Shown piece by piece: positions 33,583 through 46,643 of a stretch of DNA of 64,000 nucleotides. Made by a program: the position numbers and the translations under genes. Each line of letters starts with the position of its first letter. Positions within the stretch are counted from its first letter, which is position 1. The DNA comes from Capsaspora owczarzaki ATCC 30864 (taxonomy: Eukaryota; Opisthokonta; Filasterea): the NCBI RefSeq assembly GCF_000151315.2, contig NW_011887298.1, positions 3,626-67,625 on the forward strand. Direction: 5' to 3'. The notes beneath the pieces are model-generated. The model was not told the origin of the DNA and searched no databases. It saw only the letters and a program-made list of their open reading frames with translations.

Positions 33583-35708
33583 TTTGGTTTGGAGAAAAGA
33601 AGAGAAGGAGAAACTGACAAACAAACAAACAAACAAACAAACAAAGATGAGTTGAAACGAGTTGAAGGTGAAGTTGAAAGAGTTAAAGTTCAAGTGAAAG
33701 TTGAATGAAGGAAGGCAATTTCATTAGTGAGTGAAATTTAGTAACAAAAAGCGAGCGTTTTAAGCGGAGAATAATTTCATACAAATGGAATAACAAAGAA
33801 AAAAGAAGGTTCTGGCTTTTTTGTTATTTTTGTTTTTTTTTTCAGTTTCTGTTGCCAACAACGCAGCACCGACCGCAGCACCGACCGCAGCACACGAGCG
33901 AGACAGCACAGAGAGAGAGTGACTTGTGTGTGACCTTGTGTGTCACATCGCAGAGTCGAAGACAGAAACAACGTAATACATGAAACAACAAACACAAACA
34001 CGTTGCCATCATTATTTTTGATTTTTTTTTATTTTTTTTTATTTTATTTGTTTTTGAATGGCGGGTTGTTGAGTCTTTGTTGTTGTGCGACGCGACAAAG
34101 GAGACAGAGACAGAGAGAGAGAGAGAGAGAGAGGGAGAGCAGCGGATGGAAGCGATGAGGGAGGGTGCAGAGAAAGAGAGAAAGAAAAGAATGAGCAAAG
34201 TGGAAAGAAAGAGGAGGGGGAGAAATAATAAAAAAAACCACATCATCACGGGTTGAGAGCCAAAAAAAAAAAAAAAAAAAAAAATAGAATAATAAAAAAT
34301 AAAGCACACCAAAGCTTACACCAAAGCTTACAAAAAAAAGTGAGACTGAGCCAGCAATTCAATTCACAAATCCAAAAACGAAAATCCAGAATCACAAACA
34401 GAATCAGCTGCGCGTTCCCCCCTCGACATCGGGTGCAGAAAGCAAACCATCAGCTATGAAATTCCGTCAACAAAGACTGCTGTGTGCGACAGAGGAAAGA
34501 GAGGAAAGGCAAAACGGCCATTTTTGGTCTGTTTCGCACCCCTCTTCTCCAGTCACGACCGTTCCAGGACTGCCTCTTGGATCAAACCCTGCTAGAATAG
34601 ATGAAAAATTGTCGCGCATTCAGAATATGTCGAAAATTGCAGAGAAAAACGGCGGGATCGCTTTTCGCTTCAAAAAAGTTGCAATCTCAGGACATTCAAA
34701 CCCAATTGTTCAAAAGTGCACTTTGCTAGGATTTTGTTGTGATCTTGAGCTACCGCCTCTATACTTCACTATTTCACGCAAATTCGCTTGTCAAATCAAT
34801 ATTTGCAGGATGAGCCACACAGCTCGAGTCTAGAGGCCCGACATGCTCGAACGCCGGGGTGGAATTTTTTCAAAACGCATTTCCACCCAATGACCAAGAC
34901 GCCCACCCACCATCAGCAATGTGGAATGATGTACAACAATATTTCGCATTGATTCCGCGCAAATTCGCGGCTGTGGGTCTCTTGGATATGCCTACCACGA
35001 GCTCTTTGTTGATTGGGGTTGGAATTGCATTGATTTTGGTTGCTCAGCGCGCGCCTCGCCCAGAGCTCCAAGCGTTGTTGGTCCCATTGATTTCTGGATG
35101 CAATATGCGTGTCTGCTGACACAACAAAATGCTACGCAGAACCAAGCCACAGAATCGCACGCACGCACGCACGAACGCACATCAACAATGGCATTCACCC
35201 TATTTTTTTTTTTTCGAGTTATTTTTTTATTTATTTTTACTTTTGGTTTACATTTTTTTTTTTTTTTTCCGATTTCGTGAGTCAAAAAAGTGGGACTTTT
35301 CCTACCTTTGCACCATTTGCCTTGTTCGCAGGACTTTGCCGCGCTGACGCGTCCATGTCGGAGATGAGCCCATTTTACACTTCATTGTATTTGTTGTGTG
35401 AAGGGGGGGGGCGAAGAAGGGGGTGTTGGCGAAACAACAATGTGAATGTGTCGCATCGAATGCAAGATCGCCTGAACCAAAAAAAGCCCACATCATAATA
35501 AATGCATCACAAAATACAAAATAAAATAAAATAATAAAATAAAATAAAATCACTCCATTTTTTTCCTGCTTTTTTTTTTTTTTTTTTTTAGGATTTTTTT
35601 CATTAGTATTCGCTTTTTTGGCTGTACTCCGACAAAACGCCAATCGATCGACCCGTTCCTTTTGCAGCGCCTTCCTTCATTCGCTCCATACACACAACAC
35701 TCAACAAC
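33583..35708. other. Long intergenic region
   Basis: 2.1 kb without a supportable gene. It has (AAAC)n at 33617-33645, a GA microsatellite at 34113-34137, an A run at 34262-34283, a direct repeat ACACCAAAGCTTACA at 34307-34332 and T runs at 35251-35268 and 35570-35590. Between about 34440 and 35150 the sequence has few homopolymers and a more complex composition, with an echo of CGCAAATTCGC at 34778 and 34959. It could be an old inserted fragment, but I recognise no family in it. Confidence 0.35.
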
Positions 35709-35741
35709 ATGGCTGAACAGAACGAACTCGCCGCCGAGCAG

Positions 35742-35773
<32 letters not shown>

Positions 35774-36491
35774 GGCACAGCAAGTGCGAACGCAACCACA
35801 AGATGATGACAAATTATCCACAAACACCGCAGCAACAGCACAAGTCGAATGCGCAGCCGCAGCCACCGCCGCCGAGCCCGCAGTTGTTGTGGACACGACG
35901 CACTACTCTGTGAGCATGGCTGGTGGCTCGCTGCGGTCGGCGCTCTGCGTGCCAAACTCGCAGCCCGCCGTCACCGACCCCGAGCAATTGGACGCGACGT
36001 TTGGCATTGAGTTTCCATCGCCGATGCGCACGCAGCTTGTCCTCATGCGCCAAATGTTTGAGCACTACCGCGCGCAGCTCGACGCCCTCCTGGGTGCGCG
36101 TGAGGAGCTCACCAAGCTCATGAAGTCGGACGCCTTCATGTGCTTTGTGCGTGTGCGGGCTCAGCACAACCACAACCAGCAAACCAAGTTTGTCACGTTT
36201 GTTTTGCGCCAACTCGCGGGCGCCTTTGCCGCCTGCAACCTCACCTACCTCGCCTACCGCTTCGCCAGCCCGGCCGCATGCCACACCGCCTTCATCGAGG
36301 GCCTCGAGGACGCCGTCACGCGCGCGCTCATTCCCGACGACGACCTGCCCAAGCCCCACAGCGAACCAGCCCCATTAATGCCAAATTCGAACATTTCGCT
36401 CGCGCTCCCTGCCGCCGTCCAGCTCCACATGGACCGCATCTGCGCCTACGCCCGCCAGACCCGCCCTCAGCAGCAGCAGCAGCAGCAGTAA
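35709..36491 (+). CDS. Unrecognised protein sharing a ~105-aa domain with the next gene
   Basis: 260 aa, single exon, start in context AACATGGCT. I do not recognise the family. Residues 11-22 are polyglutamine and another Gln tract ends the protein. The central part (about residues 100-215) contains EHYRAQLDALLGAREELTKL, then MKSDAFMCFVRVRAQ, FVLRQLAGAF, an aromatic segment LAYRFASPAACHTAFIEGLE and DDDLP. The same order of motifs recurs in the gene at 37771, so the two are tandem paralogues that share one compact, mostly helical domain with otherwise different low-complexity flanks. No signal peptide or membrane segment. A T run ends about 120 bp before the start codon. Function unknown; Gln-rich tails around a helical domain would suit a transcription-associated or scaffolding protein, but this is a guess. 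Confidence 0.75.
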
Positions 36492-37770
36492 CAACCCAGT
36501 GTTCTCTCTCTGCCACACAACAAGCGCGCTTCAACGCTTTGTTGCTTTTTGCTGTCGGTATCTGGATTTTTTTTTTTCGTTCGTGCGTCATTTTACGTTA
36601 CTATTTATTGATTTTTTTTCCCCGTTCTTCCTTTTCTGATCGATCTTCGATCCTTTTCAACACTTTTTTTTTTTTCGTTTTTTTGACGTTGATTCGCTTT
36701 TTTTTTTTTCTTCTTTTTCTTTTTTTTTTTTCTTTCGTCCTTCGTCCTTCTTCTCGGTTCTTGTGTTGTGGTTTTCCCCGCGTTTGCGTGTTTCTTTGGG
36801 TTTGCGTGTTGTTCTGCTCTGGTTTGGCAAACAACATCAAAAGAACACTCAACAAAAAAAAAAAAAAAAAGAAAAAAAAAAGCGCTGAGCGATCTTTGAC
36901 GCTCCTCTCCTTCCTCCCCTCCTTTGTCAGTCTTTTTGTAACTTGTACTTTTACACCCCCCACACCTCGCTTCTTGTACCATGCATGCCTTAATGTCGAT
37001 TTTTTGCTGTTTTTATGCTCTCTTAGTTTTTTGCCGATTGATTTTTGTCTGTTTTTGTTTTTGTCCACCATAAACAAAAATTGCTGCCCTGCACACTGTT
37101 TTGTGTTTCCATGCTGCCACTTTTTTTTTTGGTGCAATTCACAATACGACATTTGATACGAGATAGAGATTGGGGGGGGAGGGATGGAGAGCAAGCACAA
37201 CAGGCAAAGCGCGCGACGGAACGCCAGCACCACTTTTTTTTGTTTTTGTTTTTGTTTTTGTTGTGCTGCGTTGATTGAGGCACATGGCCATGCAGTAGGT
37301 GTGATTCCGACATGTAGCAACCATTGCACCTCACAAGCGGCTGCATTTTTTCTGGACAGTTTATTGCTCAACTCAAAAGTAAAAAAAAAAAAAAAATAAT
37401 CACAAATCACAAATCACAAATTCTTGCTTCTCAACAACAGCCGCCTTTTTTTTTTTTTTTCTTCTGCTTTTCGTTCTCTTGTTGCCGCCACAAAGCACGC
37501 TCTCGCCACCCCCACTTCTCGCGCTCGTCGTTCGTTCGCTCTGAGTTGCTAGCATTTCTCCCCTCTCTCTTTTTAAATCGCGGTTGGTTGCCTGGCCGAG
37601 TTTGGCAAAAACCTTCATTTCATTTTTTTTATTTTTTTATTTTTTATTTTTTATTTTTGTAATTTTAATTTTTTTTTTTTTTTGATTTTCGCTGTTTTTG
37701 CTTTTGCTGCGACATTTTCGCTCCCCACTGTTTCGGTCGCCCCTTCGTCTCATTCGCTGCCATTGTGCTT
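36492..37770. other. Intergenic region, T-rich
   Basis: 1.3 kb dominated by T runs on the plus strand (36569-36578, 36662-36730, 37447-37460, 37621-37683) with A runs at 36853-36882 and 37380-37396. Open frames here are Phe/Lys-rich translations of homopolymers. It carries the 3' flank of the preceding gene and the leader of the next; no gene seen. Confidence 0.4.
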
Positions 37771-39318
37771 ATGGAAGAGGCCGCTTTTCCGTCCATGAGC
37801 AACGCAGCAGCCCCTGCCGGCGTTGGAAGTGCAAGTGCAAGTGCAATTGCCGCCATGCCTTGCACTCCTTCACCCGACGCCAACCCCAACCAGCCGCCCG
37901 CCGCTCACCCAGCGCCGCCGTCGTCGTCGTCGTCGGTGCCCACACTTCCAGCTGCGCATGCACGACCAAACCCAATCCTCTCACCGGCGTCGACGGCCAT
38001 TCTGCAGTCTGCGTCCGGCACAAACCCAGCCTCGACCATTACGGCATCGTCAGCAACAACCCCCGCGTCCGTGCTAATGGCGCCTGCTGATCACCATCAT
38101 CACCATCATCATGGTCATGACTCGCCCTCCTCCTCCTTCTCGTCGGCATCATCATCATCACACCATTCAGCAGCATCAAGCCCCGACCACAGCCACCGCG
38201 AGCAACACGAAGACGGCGCTGATGCTGATGCTGATGCGGATGCAGAGCGACCGGCATCCGGACCGCCGTCATGTGCGCTCACCCCGACCTCAGAGGCGTC
38301 CTCGGCCGCATCCATCCCCGCAGCAGCAGCAGCAGCAGCAGCACACACACGAGAAGCACCCGACCTCCATCTCGCTGCAGACTCGATGCGAGTCGCAAAG
38401 CAAGTTGTCGTAATCAACCAGCGCGTTCTCAGGCTCTACCCGCCGGAAATTTGCTTGGCGCTGGCCAGATTGCTCCAGCTCGTCGAGCATTACCGTGCCC
38501 AGCTGGACGCGCTGCTCGGAGCGCGCCAGGACTTGCCAAAGCTCATCCAGTCAGACTCGCTGATGCTCCTGTTCCGGCTTCGCGCAATCCGACTCCACAA
38601 CTGCCACGTCCAGTACATCGGATGGCTTCTCCGGGAATTTGCCAATCTCTTCCACGAGGCCAAGCTGATCTTTATCGACCACCCGTTTCCAAACTCTGAA
38701 ATATGTTACTTTGCGTTTATTGGCGGCCTCACGCACGCCCTCGAGTCGGCCACAATACTCGCCAGCCAACTTCCCGTGAGCTCGGTCGTCGCCGCTTCCG
38801 TGGGTGAGATGCCCGCGTCGTTTCCACAAGTGCTGCCTGGCTTTGCAGCGCCAGCGTTCGAGCAAGTGCGGGCATTTCTCAGCTCGTTTCAGCACCCCAC
38901 CGCCACCGAGCCGGGGTCAGCGAGCAGAGCCGCAAGGCCCGCGATCAGTCCGCTTCAGCTCCCCTCCGAGCAGCAGCTCGCCAGTTCGGCGGCCGATCTC
39001 AGCGCGCTCGCAGGTGCACCATCATCCAGCGCTTCGGCTGCTGCTGCTGCTGCTACTTCGGCGGCGGTGCCAACCTCCCCCCACGACCTCCTCGTTGTCC
39101 CGGCTGACAGCACAGCATCGACCTCGTTGTCCCTGAGCTCCTCGGCTTCCACAACCACCACCGCGCCATACCTCAATGTACCAAGTGCAGCCGATGCCAG
39201 CGACATGGCCCTCTCACAGGCTGCGCTCGAAGCATTCCAGGAGATTATCGCAGAGGAAGTTGTGGCACACCTTCCCATGCTTCAATGCAACCAAGACTTG
39301 ATCACCACCAGTGTCTAG
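37771..39318 (+). CDS. Unrecognised low-complexity protein with the shared EHYRAQLDALLGAR domain
   Basis: 515 aa from ATG 37771. I do not recognise the family. Residues 1-200 are Ala/Ser/Pro/His-rich, with a His run and an (AD)n stretch. Residues about 205-325 form the conserved part: VVVINQRVLRLYPPEICLAL, EHYRAQLDALLGARQDLPKL, QSDSLMLLFRLRAIRLHNCH, LREFANLFHEAKLIFIDHPF and FAFIGGLTHALESATILASQ. This aligns over its whole length with the domain of the upstream paralogue at 35709. The C-terminal 190 residues are Ser/Ala-rich and end in a predicted helix (ALEAFQEIIAEEVVAHLPML). Tandem arrangement in the same orientation suggests local duplication. The conserved HYRAQLDALLGAR core against diverged flanks indicates selection on that domain. 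Confidence 0.75.
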   Translation: MEEAAFPSMSNAAAPAGVGSASASAIAAMPCTPSPDANPNQPPAAHPAPPSSSSSVPTLPAAHARPNPILSPASTAILQSASGTNPASTITASSATTPASVLMAPADHHHHHHHGHDSPSSSFSSASSSSHHSAASSPDHSHREQHEDGADADADADAERPASGPPSCALTPTSEASSAASIPAAAAAAAAHTREAPDLHLAADSMRVAKQVVVINQRVLRLYPPEICLALARLLQLVEHYRAQLDALLGARQDLPKLIQSDSLMLLFRLRAIRLHNCHVQYIGWLLREFANLFHEAKLIFIDHPFPNSEICYFAFIGGLTHALESATILASQLPVSSVVAASVGEMPASFPQVLPGFAAPAFEQVRAFLSSFQHPTATEPGSASRAARPAISPLQLPSEQQLASSAADLSALAGAPSSSASAAAAAATSAAVPTSPHDLLVVPADSTASTSLSLSSSASTTTTAPYLNVPSAADASDMALSQAALEAFQEIIAEEVVAHLPMLQCNQDLITTSV

Positions 39319-39607
39319 TCTTATCCATCCTCCATCCGCTGTGTTTTTTCTTTTCGTTTGTTCATCTCCCTTGATTTCATTTTTTTTTTTGTCTTGTTAT
39401 CTTTTTGAATTTTGGTTAGTTCGATTTTTTTTTTTGAATTTTGTTGTTGCTCGCTTATTGGCTCCGCCACCCCCCCCCCCACAACCAACCGCACGCATCT
39501 TTGTACCCCCAAGTTACACTCGTCTTGGGTTTGAACCATCGTTTATTGTAAAAATATCGTACTGTCGTTTTTTTTTTTTTTTTAATCTGCAGATTCATGC
39601 TCTTTCG
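39319..39607. other. Convergent 3' flanks
   Basis: Region between the stop of the plus-strand unknown gene and the stop of the minus-strand homoisocitrate dehydrogenase. Contains a C run (39471-39480) and T runs. No gene seen. Confidence 0.4.
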
Positions 39608-41447
<1,840 letters not shown>

Positions 41448-41531
41448 TCTGTTCAAATTCTACAACAGCAACGAGCAGAATGAGTTCTCTCGCGATTCCA
41501 GCATTCAAAGCGTTAACAAGGCGTTTTCGTG

Positions 41532-41562
<31 letters not shown>

Positions 41563-41730
41563 TCAGACTGCAACTCGAACGTCCGTGGAATCAACCAAGC
41601 AAGAAAACCTCACAAAATGGAAAACAAAAGGAGTGAATTTTCAACTGTGATTACCATTGGAGCTGAATTGCCGAAATGCGACGATTTCTCAAGCTCACAT
41701 TCAAGTAGTGCAACAAACACACACACACAG

Positions 41731-41766
<36 letters not shown>

Positions 41767-42083
41767 CGAGAGAGCGAGAATCGGTGTGTCACAGTGAAAT
41801 TTTGTCGGACACTCGCTTCGCCCACAGACTCACAGTGATGTCCAAACGGCCCGGGGGAGTATTTGTCCTACCCACTCGAAATCACCATTTTCATTGTTAA
41901 AATTGTTTTAATATTCCTCTTCTTCTTCTTCTTATTATTATTAGGTTTCTATTCAAGGAAGCAGCCTCACTTCTTTTCCTCCAAACAACAACATCTCTCT
42001 CAGATCTGGTGAAGCATTCAACAAACTTCTGCACAGATCAACACGAACCCCCCCCCCTACAATTCCAAAATCACCCAAAAACC
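41448..42083. promoter_or_regulatory. Shared divergent promoter of the two lysine genes
   Basis: 636 bp between the start codons of homoisocitrate dehydrogenase (minus) and homocitrate synthase (plus). It contains a (GAT)n tract at 41537-41562, a composite CA-then-GA microsatellite at 41717-41778 and a pyrimidine-rich (TTC)n stretch at 41916-41935. I found no perfect TGACTCA (Gcn4-type) site, and the regulators are unknown. Confidence 0.5.
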
Positions 42084-43748
42084 ATGTGGAGTAATACGAG
42101 TCGCCATGCATGCAGCAGAATGAGTGGCAGTGGCGGGAGACGAATGTTGACGGCGGCTGCGGCGCAACTCCACCTCCAAACAAGACACTGCACATCAAGC
42201 ATCACGACGACGACCGCGACCACTGCGACCACTGCGACTTCAACGATGATGACGATGATGATGATGATGACGCGAAACGCAACCACGTTCAGCGCTGCGG
42301 GCACAGCGGCGCAATCTCAATCACGAAGCGTCAGCCGAATTGCTGTCAACAGCAACCTCAGTCCGATTCGACCATCATCACCATCATCAACAAGTGCAAC
42401 AGCAACAGCAACAGCAACAACACGGCGAGCATTCACAACGGCTGCAACTGGACCCACCTCAAACGCTCTCGCGACAACCTTGCCTGCGTTGACGGACGCG
42501 CGGCGCGCAGACCTCTCGCGCGTGCGGCTGGTCGACTCGACGCTGCGCGAGGGCGAGCAATTCTCAACGGCGTTCTTTGGCACCGCAGAAAAGCTCTACA
42601 TTGCTCAGGCGCTGGATGCGATTGGCGTCGAGTTTATCGAAGTCACCACGCCCATGGCGAGCAAGCAGAGCGCCGAGGATTGCACCAAGATTGCCAAGCT
42701 CGGACTGAAGGCGAAAATTCTCACCCACACCCGCTGTCACATGGACGACGTGCGCGCCGCTGTCGAGTCGGGCGTCGATGGAGTCAACATTTACATGGCC
42801 ACGTCGTCCATGCTCAGGCAGTACTCCCACGGCAAGGGCATTGACAAGATTATCGAGACGGCGCGCGACGTGATTGCCTACGCTCAGAAGCACGGCTTGC
42901 AGGTGCGTTTCAGCTGCGAAGACACATTCCGCTCGGACACGACCGATCTCATCAGCATTTACACGGCCATGAACAAGATGGGCGTCGACCGCGTTGGGTT
43001 GGCTGACACTGTGGGTGTAGCGTCGCCCCTCGAGGTCTACCAGCTTGTGCGACACGTGCGCAGCCTGATTGACTGCGACATTGAGTTTCACACGCACGAC
43101 GACACGGGCTGCTGCATTGCCAACGCGTTCGTCGCTGTCCAAGGCGGTGCCACGCACATTGACACTTGCGTGCTGGGCATTGGCGAGCGAAACGGCATTA
43201 CGCCTCTTGGCGGCTTCCTTGGTCGGCTGTACACAATCGACAAAAAGTACATTACCTCGCGGTACAACCTGCGTCTGATTCCGGCGCTAGAGCAGTACGT
43301 GGCAGGCCAGGTTGGCATTGACATCCCGTTCAACAACTACATTACGGGCGCCGCTGCCTTCACACACAAGGCGGGCGTCCACTCCAAGGCCGTCATGCAA
43401 AATCCGGAAGCGTACGAGGTGCTCAATCCGGACGACTTTGGCGTTTCGCGCCACGTCGCCATCGCCCATCGTCTCACAGGCTGGCACGCCGTGCAGCAGC
43501 GCGCCAACCAGCTTGGCATCCGCGTCAGCGAGGCCAGCGTCAAGAAGGCCACTACCTACATTAAAAACCTTGCCGACACCAAGTCCGTGACCACCGCCGA
43601 CTTGGACAACATTTTGCTCAATTTCGCTGGTGAAGAAGCTGCTGCAGCGCGAGCAACAACGGCGGACTCGGACACGAGTGCTGCCAGCAGCGCGGTCGCC
43701 AACGCTACTGTTTCAGCGACAGTCGCTGCTTCCATGTCGACTCATTAG
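42084..43748 (+). CDS. LYS20: Homocitrate synthase (lysine biosynthesis)
   Basis: Condenses acetyl-CoA with 2-oxoglutarate, the committed step of the alpha-aminoadipate pathway. 554 aa, single exon. Start at 42084 (AACCATGTGG). The first ~145 residues are Ser/Thr/Arg-rich with a Met run and no clear fold, longer than the usual mitochondrial leader, and may be partly cleaved. The TIM-barrel domain begins VRLVDSTLREGEQFSTAFF, with metal-binding Asp in DSTLREGEQ and His residues in EFHTHDDTG. Further motifs: GLKAKILTHTRCHMDD, GIGERNGITPLGG, PFNNYITGAAAFTHKAGVHS and SRHVAIAHRLTGWHAV. The RCHMDD and FNNYITG segments distinguish it from isopropylmalate synthase. The C-terminal 40 residues are Ala/Thr/Ser-rich. 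It lies head to head with homoisocitrate dehydrogenase. Confidence 0.95.
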   Translation: MWSNTSRHACSRMSGSGGRRMLTAAAAQLHLQTRHCTSSITTTTATTATTATSTMMTMMMMMTRNATTFSAAGTAAQSQSRSVSRIAVNSNLSPIRPSSPSSTSATATATATTRRAFTTAATGPTSNALATTLPALTDARRADLSRVRLVDSTLREGEQFSTAFFGTAEKLYIAQALDAIGVEFIEVTTPMASKQSAEDCTKIAKLGLKAKILTHTRCHMDDVRAAVESGVDGVNIYMATSSMLRQYSHGKGIDKIIETARDVIAYAQKHGLQVRFSCEDTFRSDTTDLISIYTAMNKMGVDRVGLADTVGVASPLEVYQLVRHVRSLIDCDIEFHTHDDTGCCIANAFVAVQGGATHIDTCVLGIGERNGITPLGGFLGRLYTIDKKYITSRYNLRLIPALEQYVAGQVGIDIPFNNYITGAAAFTHKAGVHSKAVMQNPEAYEVLNPDDFGVSRHVAIAHRLTGWHAVQQRANQLGIRVSEASVKKATTYIKNLADTKSVTTADLDNILLNFAGEEAAAARATTADSDTSAASSAVANATVSATVAASMSTH

Positions 43749-44739
43749 AGCCAAGCGCTTTGAGGAGAAGACGGCTGGTTTTGCTCGGGTTTCTGTTGAC
43801 GGCAAGTTTGATGCATCGTTCCCGCTTCTTCCTGGTTTTTTTATGCGAGCCAAAGTGTTGGAGCACCTTGGTCTTTTTGTGTGCTTCCATACGTGTGCGT
43901 GTGTTTGTTTGTGGATGTGCCTCGATGTTTGTTTTGCAATGGGTGTTGTTTGTTTGATTTTGTAACTTTTTGTTGTTGAAATCCAGTTTTCTCAAAACGC
44001 GCAGAGATGAACAACTGTTTTGACTCTGTGGTTCGCTCAAGCACAGTCTGTAGTGTACTTGTGGCCAGGCACCAGCAGGAGGAGGAGCAGGAGGACGAGG
44101 AGGAGAGGGGGTGGCAATTACAGCCTGACTCTTGATGAGTCATCCTTTGCTGTACTTTCAAACTCAATCCGTTCTCGTTGCCCTCACCTGCTCGCTCGGT
44201 GGCCATTCCACGAGCCTACTTGCAGTGTCTCCATGTGGCTTGTGCCCTTTTGGTGCTCCGTTGTTGCGTTGACAGTTGCTTTGGTGTAAGACCTTTTCTG
44301 CTCGCGTGATTTGCGCAGATCATCGCTTCGTTCCCCTTGTTCTCTGCGCGTCTTCCCATCTCGTCCATGCACTCGATCGAGACATGTGTTGCTCGAGCAC
44401 AGCGACCTGCCACTGGCGTTGTCATTGTCGATTTGAACAGCGAGGGGGGAAAACCCGCATCGGGCTTGTTGTCATGCTGGCCGTTGTTCTTGTTTTTGTT
44501 TGGCTTTTATTCGAGATCTGTTACTGTTCTGCTCACTGTTTGTCGATCGATTCGGCTACCATTCTTTGCGGTTTTTTGCTCACGAGTTTTTCTCTCCAGT
44601 CTTTTTTATTTTATTTTTTATTTTTTTTACTTTCAATCCCAAAGCAGTAGCAGCCACTCAACCCAAGCAACCCCAAAACGCCCAACCAACCACACTTGCA
44701 CCCCTTGCTTCCTTTTGTCTCCTCCAAACACAACAAGCC
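43749..44739. other. Intergenic region between homocitrate synthase and Rho-GEF
   Basis: 3' flank of homocitrate synthase and upstream region of the Rho-GEF, about 1 kb of moderately complex sequence with a (GGA)n tract at 44080-44110 and a T-rich stretch (44597-44632) shortly before the next start. No gene seen. Confidence 0.4.
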
Positions 44740-46572
44740 ATGCAGGAGCCCGACGTTGCGCTCGGGTTTGACCCGTTTGCAGACGACGCGCTCGGCCGCA
44801 AGGTGACCCGGCAGCATTCAGTGCGGCGGCTGCAGAAGCGCCAGTTCTCGCCGGCCGACCACGTCGTGTCCTCGGGCCATCTCGCGCCCCAGCACGGCGA
44901 CGCGCGCACCAAGGAGCTCCAGCAGCAAGAGGACGAAGGTCGGTCTTTGTCGTATCGTATTTTTGCTCCCTTTGTTTTCAATTTCTCGTTTTTTTTTTTT
45001 CGTTTTTTTTATATTTATTTCTGCTACTATTCTCTGAAGCTTGTTTCTTATTTTTGCTAGTTGCTTTCGTTTATTTTAGTGACTTTTTTGATTTTTCGGT
45101 TTTTTTTTCTTGCTTTTGTTTCTTTGTCTCTCGCTTTCTGCTCATTCCGTGTCTGAGTGTGTCCAAGTTTGAGTTCGTTGGCACACACACACACACTCAC
45201 TCACTTGGGGAAACTGGGGAACTGGAGCACTGGAGCACTGGAGCAATGGAGCTGATCTTGAATTGCCGCTCCATTGGCCTCGCTCCCTGCCGCTGCTTCT
45301 CTCCGAGCCCTCGCGTCACCTTCATGCTACCTCATTGCTTTCATTCATTCGTCATTCAGCACTCTTCATTTCACACTGCCACCACCACCACCACCACCTC
45401 CCCCCTAAGCAAACTCCCCTCTTCCCCTCCATTTGCGCAGACCTGCTGGAAGGGTGTCGCAGTTTCCCCCTTCCATCATCTCACTCACTCAATCTCCAAC
45501 CATTGATGATTTGATTGCTCATAACAGACCGCGCCGCACAGCTCAAGGAAGCGCTCAATGACGCCAATCTATCAGACAAGGAACTCGAGGTAAAATTCAA
45601 TCGCAGAGTCCAACTCTGACTCTCATCTCTCTCTCTCTCTCTCTCTCTCGCTCACCCCCTCTTTTTTGCTTGGACCTGCTAGGACCAACTCTGGGCCAAG
45701 GCGATCGACTTTGAGTCCTTCACGTACTTGCCGCCAAGCGAACGCAAACGGCAGGAAATCATGGTCGAAATCATTCTGACAGAGCGCTCGTACATTCGCG
45801 ACCTGGAAGTCGTCAACGACGTGTTTATCGAGCCCATTCGTGCGAAAGAGCTCCTCTCCAAGTACGAGATCAGCTCCATCTTTGCCAACATTCAAGACCT
45901 GCTGCCCATGCACTGGAATTTGCTCAACGCGCTGCTGTCCTCGCTCGAAGCCGACCCTGCCGACCGCGCGATTGGTCGCATCTTTCTTGACCACCTAACT
46001 GCCGTCTCCAAGGAGTACGGAACTTATATTTCCAACCGCCACAATGCCGAGCGCGTTCTGCTTGCGCACAAGCGATCCAACAAGCAGTTTGCCGCATTTT
46101 TGGAGGTTTGTTTTTCAACGATCATGTGGGGGCGGGGGTTTTCAAATTTGGGCTGTTCGGTTTTTGGCGCCTCACACTCAATTCTCCTTTTCTTTTGTTT
46201 TTATCACCATTTTCTCTCTTTTCCTTGTCCCCGCGTACCTTTCCCCAATGACAGGAATGCCAATTGAACGCCAGTTGCCGCAAGTTGGCCTTGCAGTCGT
46301 TTTTGGCAGCACCCTTCCAGCGCATCACCCGGTACCCGCTGCTGCTGCGATTGTTGGTCAATACCACCAAAGCTGGACACCCGGACTTTCCCAATGTCCT
46401 TGCCGCCATCGATAGCTTTTCCCAGATTGTCTCTGCCACCGAGAGCAAAACCCAAAAGGCCGAGAGCATTCAGCGGTTAATGGAGGTGCATGCTGCGATT
46501 GACTGGCATTCCGTCCCCATTCCCAAGGTATGTCTGTTCTGATGCACCACCGAGTTATTGGGTCAACTTTTC

Positions 46573-46643
<71 letters not shown>

